A stretch of DNA of 64,000 nt from Hamiltosporidium tvaerminnensis. Lineage: Eukaryota > Microsporidia > Dubosqiidae. Below the pieces are notes generated by a model. The model was not told the DNA's origin. It ran no database searches and saw nothing but the letters and a program-made list of their open reading frames with translations. The DNA is taken from NCBI GenBank assembly GCA_022605425.2, contig JAKIMF020000001.1:2048501-2112500 (forward strand), read 5' to 3'. Shown here piece by piece: positions 53,210-61,561 of this stretch. Position numbers and translations under genes: made by a program. How positions within the stretch are numbered: position 1 is the stretch's first letter; each line of letters opens with the position of its first letter.

Positions 53210-55840
53210 ATGGATACTTCTTCTCTTAGATCTGTCTTCCTAGACACTTTATCACCAGACAATACAAAAAGAACAACCGCTTCTGATCGTTTACTTTCTC
53301 TTCAAAAAAATCATGCATTTATTTTACATTTACCGACTTCTTTTATGCAAGACACAGACCAATCAGTGAAACGAATTGCCGCTCTTTATTTCAAAAATAG
53401 TATTTCGCATGAATTTGCATCCTTCAGTCCGGAAGAACAAGATCAACTTTTAAATGCAGTATTCATCAACATAAGTGATCCATCTCTTTGCAGTGTCTAT
53501 ATTTCTGTACTTCAACACATAATACAGAACTGTTGTGAACCTTTTTTACAAAAAATTGCTACACACGCTGCAACATTTATTTCGTCACCTTCTACACAAA
53601 CAGTCTCTCTTTACATTCATCTGTTCATTTTAAAACAAGCAAAATCCAAATTTGATTCTTCTTCTGTCACTCTCAACACACTATTTGACACCACAGGTTC
53701 TATTCTCATTTCTCTTCCCAATACTTCAGATTATTTAATTACTTATTTAACTATAAAATTATTTTGTCAAGCTACTGATTATTACAAAATGCCTCGTTTT
53801 TTTGAAGAATATTATCTTCGAGTCTACGATTTATGCCACACACTTCTTTCCTCGACCAACGTATACAACGACACAAATACAAACTTTTTAAAAACCAGAA
53901 AATGGTGCGCACATTTTCTTTACAAAGCAGTTTCAAAAAGTCAAAAAAATTTTCTTAAAAAAAAAGAAAACAATTCATTTATTCGACAAAATTTACCAAC
54001 CAACACATTTCTAATGGTAATACAGAAACAAGACCTACCAAAGACACATCAATTTGCCGGTGATTTTTTCGTTTTAATATCTCGCAAAACAGAATTACCA
54101 CAAAAAATATTTTTAATTGAAAAATTTATTTTTCCAAATTTGGTTTTCAAAGACAAAGAAAAATTTGAATTTTATCCCGATTCCTATTTAAGAGAGAAAT
54201 ACAATTACTACAACAATGATCTAAGAAACAACGTAATGTTACTTCTCAACGAATATAACAAAGACAAAGAAACCAAACAACAACTTCTTCAATTCGTAGA
54301 AAAATCTCTTTCAATTCCTACAAATTCATTTACCACAGCCTGTAATAAATACGGCGCAATGGAATTTCTTTCTTGTTTAAATGATTCAGATTTTCTTATA
54401 AAATTTGTTATTCCAGAAATAAATTCAGAATTTTTATTTTTACAGTCACAGGTTTGTTATATTTTACAATTTTTTGAAGCAAAAATTGTTGAAGAAAAAG
54501 TTGGAACAAATTTTGTTGCTCACCTCCTTGAAAAAATTGTTGCTTTTTCTGGTGGAGAAAATGAAATCTTAAAAGTCGATGCTCTACTCACTCTTCCCTT
54601 CTTTTTTACATATTCTGACCAAACTCGCCTAAAAAGTTTAATTTCTTATTTTGTTCCACTTCTACTCAACACAACCAAAACCTACGACTTAGAAGCTCTC
54701 AACGATGTAATGGAAAGCGTAATTAAAACATACGGAGAAGAAGTAAGCTCATTTGCTCCCAGTCTAATCTCTATGATGGTAGACTGTATGGATATAAAAT
54801 CCAAAAACATAGAAAAAATGTGTGGATACCTCAGAAATATTTCAGGACTGATGGACAGCGTAAGAAACAAAGAAATTCTTAGAAATATGTTTGAAAGATC
54901 ATTTTTATGTTTAATAAATATTTTAAAAGAAAATATAACAGAATGTTACGCAGAAGTTTTAGATGTAATAGTTAGTTACATGTTTGGAGTAAAAGTATTA
55001 GACAAAGAGATGTATGAAATTCTCAGATTTATTTTAGAAGGTGGAGATTTCTCAGGAGTTGTAGATGAATTGTCAGCATTTTTTGACAATTTTATTTCTT
55101 ACGGAGGAAATAATTCTTTACCATTTGTAAATCCAATTTTAAATTATATCAGTGTTTGGATTAAAGGAGACGAATATTTTTTTGATGATGATTATACAGC
55201 AGGCTGTAAAGTTATAGAAAGCATTCTTTTAAATCTAGGTTCCTGTGTCAAAGACAATATAAAAGGAATTTTAGAATTAATTTTAGAAAAATATGAAAGT
55301 TTTGAAAGAGAAGGAAGTTCTTTGTTATATTTCTTATTAATTGTAATGGAATGTTTTATTTTAGAAAAAGAAGTTGTAATTCAAGTTTTAAATGAAAAAA
55401 ACTTTTTAAATAAATTTTTAATTGATTTAAAAGAAAATGAAGATAGAATGAACAGATTACACGACAAAAAAGTAATTTGTATGTTTTTAGGAGAAATTTT
55501 AAATATGAAAAATAATATTTTTAGAAGTACAGATATTAAAGAATTATTACTTAGAAATATTAATGAAATTACTAAAACAATAGAAAATAAATCTGAAATT
55601 AAAGAATATGAAGAAAATGAAGAAGAAGAAGAATATGAAGAAAGTTGTAGTGAGGATTGTTATCAAGATGTACTTGAAGAGGATTATACTTTTGAGTCAC
55701 CTTTAGATTCTTTTGATGTTAAAGAATATTTAAGAAGAGTGTTGGGAAGTGTTAATAAGGAGTGCTTTGGATGGGAAGTTATGGGTATTATGAGTGAAGA
55801 AGATAAAAGAAAAATATACGAAAGATTATGGGAAAAGTAA
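53210..55840 (+). CDS. SXM1: Importin-7/8 family nuclear import receptor (yeast SXM1/NMD5-like)
   Basis: 876 residues of helical repeats. The N-terminal importin-beta region has DTDQSVKRIAALYFKNSIS (about 48-66). The middle has EFYPDSYLREKYNYYNN, equivalent to the DPYEYIR.K.D.YED signature of importin-7/8, then AMEFLSCL...LQSQVCYILQFFEAK and VIKTYGEEVSSFAP. Near the C-terminus come RLHDKKVICMFLGEIL, a Glu-rich acidic stretch (about 800-830), and FESPLDSFDVKEYLRRVL, parallel to the acidic-then-SPLD end of importin-7. It carries ribosomal and other basic proteins into the nucleus with Ran. About 15% shorter than yeast homologues. It converges on RPA1. Confidence 0.88.
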   Translation: MDTSSLRSVFLDTLSPDNTKRTTASDRLLSLQKNHAFILHLPTSFMQDTDQSVKRIAALYFKNSISHEFASFSPEEQDQLLNAVFINISDPSLCSVYISVLQHIIQNCCEPFLQKIATHAATFISSPSTQTVSLYIHLFILKQAKSKFDSSSVTLNTLFDTTGSILISLPNTSDYLITYLTIKLFCQATDYYKMPRFFEEYYLRVYDLCHTLLSSTNVYNDTNTNFLKTRKWCAHFLYKAVSKSQKNFLKKKENNSFIRQNLPTNTFLMVIQKQDLPKTHQFAGDFFVLISRKTELPQKIFLIEKFIFPNLVFKDKEKFEFYPDSYLREKYNYYNNDLRNNVMLLLNEYNKDKETKQQLLQFVEKSLSIPTNSFTTACNKYGAMEFLSCLNDSDFLIKFVIPEINSEFLFLQSQVCYILQFFEAKIVEEKVGTNFVAHLLEKIVAFSGGENEILKVDALLTLPFFFTYSDQTRLKSLISYFVPLLLNTTKTYDLEALNDVMESVIKTYGEEVSSFAPSLISMMVDCMDIKSKNIEKMCGYLRNISGLMDSVRNKEILRNMFERSFLCLINILKENITECYAEVLDVIVSYMFGVKVLDKEMYEILRFILEGGDFSGVVDELSAFFDNFISYGGNNSLPFVNPILNYISVWIKGDEYFFDDDYTAGCKVIESILLNLGSCVKDNIKGILELILEKYESFEREGSSLLYFLLIVMECFILEKEVVIQVLNEKNFLNKFLIDLKENEDRMNRLHDKKVICMFLGEILNMKNNIFRSTDIKELLLRNINEITKTIENKSEIKEYEENEEEEEYEESCSEDCYQDVLEEDYTFESPLDSFDVKEYLRRVLGSVNKECFGWEVMGIMSEEDKRKIYERLWEK

Positions 55841-55869
55841 TAAAATTTAAATTCTTTATTATTATTTTG

Positions 55870-55984
55870 TATTTTAGTTTAGTTTAGTTTATTTTGGTTT
55901 ATTTTATTTTGGTTTATTTTATTTTATTTTGGTTTGTATTTTGGTTTATTTTATTTTAGTTTAGTTTAGTTTAGTTTAGTTTAG

Positions 55985-56015
<31 letters not shown>

Positions 56016-56035
56016 TTAGTTTATTTTATTATTTT
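55870..56035. repeat. (TTTAG)n / (TTTAT,TTTGG)n pentanucleotide microsatellite
   Basis: A run of TTTAG and related pentamers. The purest block is about eleven to twelve TTTAG units near 55951-56010, flanked by TTTAT and TTTGG variants. It lies directly after the importin stop codon and so is probably in its 3' untranslated region. Confidence 0.9.
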
Positions 56036-56169
56036 TTTTAATTCTTTGTTTTTTTTATTCTCCTGTACTTCTCTTAGCTCCTAACTAATTTATAATTTAT
56101 AACTTAAAAAATATTTTAACCCTGAATTTATTTTAAAAATTAAATAAAATATTTTTATTAAAATACTCA

Positions 56170-56345
56170 ACCCTTATCCTAATATACTTACCCTTAATAT
56201 CCTTAGTCTACTACCTCCACCTAAGTATCTCTACTTTAATATCTCTACTTTATTTAATATCTACTTTAATATCCTATACCCCTACTTACCATTATCCTTA
56301 CCCTACTACCCCCTACTTACCCTACTACCCCCTACTTACCCTTAA
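56170..56345 (-). repeat. Pyrimidine-rich spacer with TACCC repeats; G-quadruplex motif on the minus strand
   Basis: The top strand is almost all C, T and A, with CTACCCCCTACTTACC repeated. C-runs lie at 56279-56282, 56301-56303, 56309-56313, 56320-56322, 56328-56332 and 56339-56341. On the minus strand these are six runs of three to five G, the last five with short loops of 5-6 bases, fitting the usual G-quadruplex pattern. They lie just after the RPA1 stop codon, so they would be in its mRNA 3' end. Confidence 0.8.
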
Positions 56346-56351
56346 CTATCT

Positions 56352-58274
56352 CTACTTAACCATGCTTCTCTCAATAATAGAAAGCATTTTTCTTATTTCC
56401 TTTCCACATTCTAAATTCTCAGTATTTAAAACATTATATCTAACACGAGACTCATTATTATAAATTTCTTCTTTTCTTTTAATTTTATAATAAAATTCTT
56501 TATAATAAAGTCCTTTCACAATATTTTGAAGATGTGTAGGACTTTCATCTCCCAAATTCTTTAAATCTTTAGCAGAAATACCAAAAATACGTGTGGCTGC
56601 TTCATCAAACAAAGTAAGCCACAACTGTCCAGTAAAATCACCTACATGTACACTTATCATATACCTGACATTACAATCATCATAAATTTTATTACATTTC
56701 TCACATCTATATCCTCCATTATCTTCCAACACAACTTTTTTATTGCATTGGTCTCCTATACAAGAATTATACCATAAAGAATCTTCTTTAATAAACATTA
56801 TTGTACCACAAATTAAAGAATATTCTAATTCGTAATCTTTAACTTCACAAATCAATTTTCTTTCTTCTTCTCTTTTTATTTTTACTTCTTTTCCATACAA
56901 ATCATACCAACCTTTCAAAGAAAAAGATTCTTCTAAATCTGGATTTATAAATATTAAAGAAGTAGAAATTGTAGATAAATTTATACCGTTAAATTCTGAT
57001 GACTTTACACCTTTAAGTGCTATAATATTTCCTATTTCAAGATTTTCTTCAACAAATCGATTCCAAAGAGTTACTCGTATTGTAGATGTCTTATCAATAA
57101 TAAAAATATCTTTTTTTTTCATTTCTTTATTAAATTTTGTAGTTATTTTTGATGGTGGATAGGATTCTTTAATTATACCGATTACATCAAATATTTTGTT
57201 TGGTTCTGATATTTCAGAAATTGGAATAAAATTGTATGTAAGTGGTGGTTGTGGAATGTCTAAAGATAATTGGACAGAAGAGTTTTTATCCAAGTGTATT
57301 TCATAATCTGATGAGGTGTATTGTGAATTTGCCATTTTTATTGTTCCTTTTGAAATTTCAAATGTCTTGTTTTGTACAATTAACGGATAAAAAAGATCTA
57401 CGGAATCTGAAAAACAGACAATTTTTATTTGACCGCTGGTGTCTCGAAGTTCGAAAGAAAATAATTTTCCTTCTCCTCTTTGACTTGTAAAATGCTTGAT
57501 TTCAGATTTTACAGTTACAATTCCTTTGATCGTCCAACGAGCTGAATAAGGATTTAAAGCTGCAATTGGGGTTGCTTGTACACTTGAATCGTCTTTGGGA
57601 TTTGAAATTTTATTATTTTTTAAAGAATTTGTATTGGTTTGATAGGAGGAAGTTTGATTAGGAGAATTATTTTTTGAATTATTAGTTTGATTAGAAGAAT
57701 TATTATTTAGATAGGAGGAAGTTGGATTAGGAGAATTAGTTGGATTAGAAGAATTATTTTGATTAGAAGAATTGGTTTGGTAGGTGGAAGGTGATTCTTT
57801 TACATTTTCATCAAAATTTGGTGACATGGATGGTTCGTTAGAAATTTTTTTATTTTGTATAATATTACCATGTCTTATATTATCATCAAAATTGGAAGAA
57901 GATGGTTCATTGGATAATCTTTTACTTTGTATGGAAATAGGATTTCCAAGTCGAACGGCTGACATACCAACACGTTCCATTTCTAAAATATACATAAATG
58001 GAATTGTTCCTTTGAATTTAATTTTGAAATTATTAATTTGAACTAACGAATAATTTTTGATGGAATCGTTTTCAAAATTGGTGGCACAAGTGGAAGATAT
58101 CATGCCTTTTATTGAGTATTGTCCGTCTGATAGACTTATAATGTATCTGCTTTTTTCGTCTCCACTTCTTTTTGCTTTTTCAAAGTTTATTACTTGAAGG
58201 ATTGGTTTGGTAAATAATGGATGGTCTTCTTGGTTATTGAATATTGCTTCTACTGTTCCTATTTCTGGTTTCAT
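56352..58274 (-). CDS. RFA1: Replication protein A large subunit (RPA70)
   Basis: 640 residues with the RPA1 domain order: an N-terminal OB fold (1-110, ILQVINFEK...YIISLSDGQYSIKGMI...LVQINNF), a long linker, DBD-A (starting LNPYSARWTIKGIVTVKS and GEGKLFSFELRDTSGQIKIVCF), DBD-B (DIFIIDKTSTIRVTLWNRF), and DBD-C with a zinc ribbon (CIGDQCNKKV ... YRCEKC) and QLWLTLFDEAATRIFG. It binds single-stranded DNA in replication, repair and recombination with RPA2 and RPA3. The linker (about 160-240) is a low-complexity Asn/Ser/Thr tract made of NSSNQTN-like units. A CCC motif (top strand GGG, 58281-58283) lies 6 bases before the ATG. The gene converges on the importin gene. Confidence 0.95.
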   Translation of the reverse strand: MKPEIGTVEAIFNNQEDHPLFTKPILQVINFEKAKRSGDEKSRYIISLSDGQYSIKGMISSTCATNFENDSIKNYSLVQINNFKIKFKGTIPFMYILEMERVGMSAVRLGNPISIQSKRLSNEPSSSNFDDNIRHGNIIQNKKISNEPSMSPNFDENVKESPSTYQTNSSNQNNSSNPTNSPNPTSSYLNNNSSNQTNNSKNNSPNQTSSYQTNTNSLKNNKISNPKDDSSVQATPIAALNPYSARWTIKGIVTVKSEIKHFTSQRGEGKLFSFELRDTSGQIKIVCFSDSVDLFYPLIVQNKTFEISKGTIKMANSQYTSSDYEIHLDKNSSVQLSLDIPQPPLTYNFIPISEISEPNKIFDVIGIIKESYPPSKITTKFNKEMKKKDIFIIDKTSTIRVTLWNRFVEENLEIGNIIALKGVKSSEFNGINLSTISTSLIFINPDLEESFSLKGWYDLYGKEVKIKREEERKLICEVKDYELEYSLICGTIMFIKEDSLWYNSCIGDQCNKKVVLEDNGGYRCEKCNKIYDDCNVRYMISVHVGDFTGQLWLTLFDEAATRIFGISAKDLKNLGDESPTHLQNIVKGLYYKEFYYKIKRKEEIYNNESRVRYNVLNTENLECGKEIRKMLSIIERSMVK

Positions 58275-58280
58275 TTTTAT

Positions 58281-58283
58281 GGG
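58281..58283 (-). promoter_or_regulatory. CCC start-proximal motif of RPA1
   Basis: TCCCATAAAA before the ATG on the minus strand (GGG at 58281-58283). Confidence 0.55.
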
Positions 58284-58635
58284 ATTTTTTTTAATTTTTT
58301 TTATTTAAAAATCGGTTTTTTAAGAATTAATTTTTGGAAAAGTTTTTTTAAAAGGAATTGTTAAGGTGTTTAAAATAAATGTCAAAATGTTTTATATAGA
58401 AATATTTTAAGTGGGTATCTTAAATTTAATAAAAAGTATTTAGATAAAGAATTTTGATGGGTAAATTAAAAAGTAATTTACTGAAGACGGTTAGTAAGGA
58501 GTTTCAATTATAAGAAAGTGTTTAAAAAGAATTATTTAATTTAGTATTAGGTTTATAATAATATATTCGAAGATATAATTTTAATTAAATTAATATTTTA
58601 TAATATTGCAGAAAAAATAAGTAAATAAATTAAAA
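58284..58635. other. AT-rich flank upstream of RPA1, nothing recognised
   Basis: No gene or repeat was seen before the tandem array. Confidence 0.5.
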
Positions 58636-58980
58636 ATTTTGATCTAGTACACATAAGTATAAATTCTAATACGTAATATTATAGAAAAGTAAATGAAATA
58701 TAAGATTTTGATCTAGTACACATAAGTATAAATTCTAATACGTAATATTATAGAAAAGTAAATGAAATATAAGATTTTGATCTAGTACACATAAGTATAA
58801 ATTCTAATACGTAATATTATAGAAAAGTAAATGAAATATAAGATTTAGATCTAGTACACATAAGTATAAATTCTAATACGTAATATTATAGAAAAGTAAA
58901 TGAAATATAAGATTTAGATCTAGTACACATAAGTATAAATCCCATTACGTAATATTATAGAAAAGTAAATGAAATATAAG
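58636..58980. repeat. Tandem array of five 69-bp units
   Basis: Units begin at 58636, 58705, 58774, 58843 and 58912 with ATTT(T/A)GATCTAGTACAC. The units are nearly identical: a T/A change in units 4 and 5, and CCC for CTA in unit 5. They are non-coding in all frames. A degraded unit edge is visible on both sides. Confidence 0.97.
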
Positions 58981-59055
58981 ATTTGGAATCTGGTCTGTAA
59001 TAAGTGTAACAATTTATAATAATAAAGAATAAAATAATTAGAATTCTAAATAAAT

Positions 59056-59235
59056 TTATTTGTTCTTTGGAGTTTGAAATCTACCAAGAATTTTTTCTAA
59101 TATTCTTTCTGGTTCTTCTTCATTACTATTATTATTTGATTTCGCTTTCAAATTTGTATTATAGTACCAAACAAATGCCGTAAATACTAAAGCAAGGAAT
59201 AAAACAGAAAATAACATAATAACTTTTCTTTGCAT
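59056..59235 (-). CDS. Small single-pass membrane protein, 59 residues
   Basis: An intact frame below the usual size cut-off: a basic start (MQRK), one hydrophobic segment (about 6-22, IMLFSVLFLALVFTAFVW) and a polar, acidic tail with NNNSNEEEPERILEKILGRFQ, which looks like a short amphipathic helix. The layout fits a signal-anchor micro-protein. No CCC motif precedes it and I recognise no family. It could be a lineage-specific protein or an unrecognised small subunit of an ER or mitosomal complex. Confidence 0.5.
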   Translation of the reverse strand: MQRKVIMLFSVLFLALVFTAFVWYYNTNLKAKSNNNSNEEEPERILEKILGRFQTPKNK

Positions 59236-59239
59236 TTGA

Positions 59240-60120
59240 CATTGCAGATTGCTTCTTTGAATATGTAAGTATGGTTTTAAATCAAAGTATCATATCTAAT
59301 CATTAAATAATTTATTTTATATTTTAATAGTTAATAGCAAAAATAAAATCTGAGTTCAAACAGTTTCAATGTAAATAACTGATCTTAATTAAATAATTTC
59401 TATTTATCAAATAATTTAATTATGAAATTAAACTAAACTTTAAGAAATTCAAAACTTATTTTAAAAACCAGTTAGAATATTAAATGTTTTAAATAATAAA
59501 TTGTTTATTAATTATTTAAATTTAAACTGAAAACTGGTCGAATAAAAATATAATTGATATTTATAAATTTAGAATCAAAAGGTAAATCCTATAGTTCCGA
59601 ATTACACCAGATTAAAAGAAACCGATGGAAAACTTTCATTTGTGCATCCTCGACACAGATATGTAGAAGAAAAATGGAATATGTAAGTAAGATTTTAAAT
59701 CGAGGAATTATATTGAATGCATAATTCATTTTGTATATTTTATGATTTATCTTGTCATTTTATGTTCGTTAGTTTATGTGTTGAAGTTGGCTTTGACTTT
59801 GATCTTATATTTTAGGTGTTTACTTCTTTGTTTATTTTATCTCTTTGCATTGTTTTCTGTTATATTGATTGCTAAATCAATAATAATTTATTTAATAATT
59901 ATATTTTCTATAGCTTTTTTGTACATTTTATTAATTTTTCTATGACATTATATATAATATAGATATTCATCTAATTATTCGAATATATAATTTCGGTGGC
60001 CTTAGAATAAAATTCTTTGCTTCAAAGAGTTTTCTCTTGTTCGTACTTGTGGCTTTCTAAAATGCATGAGCGGAATTTTTATTATTGCCCTCAGTTAAAA
60101 CCAACCTATAACCCAAATAA
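59240..60120. other. Intergenic stretch with possible small-gene remnants
   Basis: On the plus strand, 59580-59696 holds a protein-like run (PNYTRLKETDGKLSF...HRYVEEKW) with no ATG, ending in ATGTAA. In the same frame, 59742-59945 is a 67-codon hydrophobic frame with varied codons. The strings GAATATGTAAGTA...TTTTAAATC occur at both 59258 and 59688, so this stretch contains a small duplication. I could not join these pieces with a convincing intron and make no gene call. Confidence 0.35.
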
Positions 60121-60121
60121 A

Positions 60122-60460
60122 ATTTATTTAATAAAATTCTGTGTTAAAATATTTTTTTTACCATTTTAATATATTTTCTTCCATCTATTTTACCACGGTT
60201 GTTTCTTCTCCTAAATCCGACTCTTCAGTTATGTTTATGGTCGGTTCCTCTAACGTGGTTCCTCCTTGTGAAATAAGAGGTGTATTATTTTTTGTTTTTA
60301 AAATTTTAACACCATCTTCATCTCTCTTCGCTTCTTTTAAAGGGAATGTTGGTTCCTCAAGCATCTCTGCTCTAATAACACCCATTGACGTTCTCTCCCA
60401 GCTCTCTTCGGCATTTAGTCCTGACTCAAGTCTTCTTCGTCGGTCAAAGGAAACTATAAC
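60122..60460 (-). mobile_element. R4/Dong-like retroelement, 3'-end fragment
   Basis: A 5'-truncated copy of about 340 bases, similar to 34325-34660 of the long copy, with the usual 3' end (TTTAATAAAATTCTGTGTTAAA on the top strand). It has small deletions and a broken frame. Confidence 0.9.
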
Positions 60461-60859
60461 CTAAATATATATTTAAATTACAATGCCATATTTGGAATTA
60501 AAATAAATTTCCAATATTCCTTTTATATCGAAGGTAATTTTTAGTATTATGATAATTTCGGCTTATATAAATCCCTCATCCACAAATTTTTAGATAAAAT
60601 AATCATACGATTTTTGTTTTTAACTTTGACAAAGCATATTTTTAGATTTTGACTTTAATTTCATAATATTCATTTTCAAAGATCTATGAAGCTAAATTTC
60701 TTCAAATTGTTTCACGAAATTTACCGGTTCAAAGCATAAAACTCAAAAATCAAAAACATATTAGATATATTCATTTTGAAGTATATATTTAAAATAACTC
60801 GGTGAAACTTCCGTAACATAGAAAATATGCCAGCATTTCTGAATGATCTTTATGTTTAA

Positions 60860-61025
60860 AAGGCTTGTTGTCACTGATATATCAAAGTCCAGATTTGTTT
60901 ACCACCTCATATTTCTCCTTTTAAGCCACTTTGAAAAGTAACTAACTATGAATAATTTTTTATTTCTAATTTTTTATAACTTTGAATGCAATTTAAAGTT
61001 TATTTTTATTCTATAAATAAAGTAT
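60860..61025 (-). mobile_element. R4/Dong-like retroelement, old fragment
   Basis: ATTTCTCCTTTTAAGCCACTTTGAAAAGTAACTAAC and TTATAACTTTGAATGCAA match the knuckle-proximal region (about 33620-33720 of the long copy, minus strand) at clear divergence. Confidence 0.65.
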
Positions 61026-61029
61026 TTTT

Positions 61030-61561
61030 ATTAGTAATTTTTTTGAACACTAAGTTTTCCTATATTTGAACAGAGATGCCTTAGATAAATCAATTACAAA
61101 ACAAAAACTTATTTTATCTATAAGAACTAGTTTACGATTGAATAATATTTCCTTAATTTTTTTAAAAAAATATTGGTATAAAAGCATCTATTAATACCAA
61201 AATTTAACACATTTTCCTCTTTCTGACACAGAATTGGTTATAAAAACAAACCTTTCTTATAATTTATCAATAGATGGCCAAAATTCAACGTTGAATATTT
61301 CATAATATAACTCTTATGGAAATATTTAGTTTAAGTCATTGATATATATAAATATCCCAATCCATAGCTATTCTCTCGGGTAATGGATTAGACTTATTTA
61401 ATTATTTATTGCTTTACAGACCTTTTAATTTTTAAAATACATAAAAAAGAGACCGAAGAATCTTTTAATGCCAAATTTACCGAATGTTTGGAACATAAAG
61501 AATAAAAAAATATAATATTTGTTTTGTCTTCAAATATGAAATTTAAAAAACAAGGGTTTTT
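61030..61561. other. AT-rich 3' flank of the NTO1-like gene, nothing recognised
   Basis: No gene or repeat supported. Confidence 0.5.

Noticed and set aside
55951-56010. TTTAG run as a telomere or interstitial telomere.
   Set aside because: It lies between two intact convergent genes, the unit drifts to TTTAT and TTTGG, and nothing suggests a chromosome end.
59742-59945. 67-codon hydrophobic plus-strand frame.
   Set aside because: T-rich DNA gives hydrophobic frames by chance. No CCC motif, no recognised family and no convincing splice link to the protein-like run before it. Kept only as a note.
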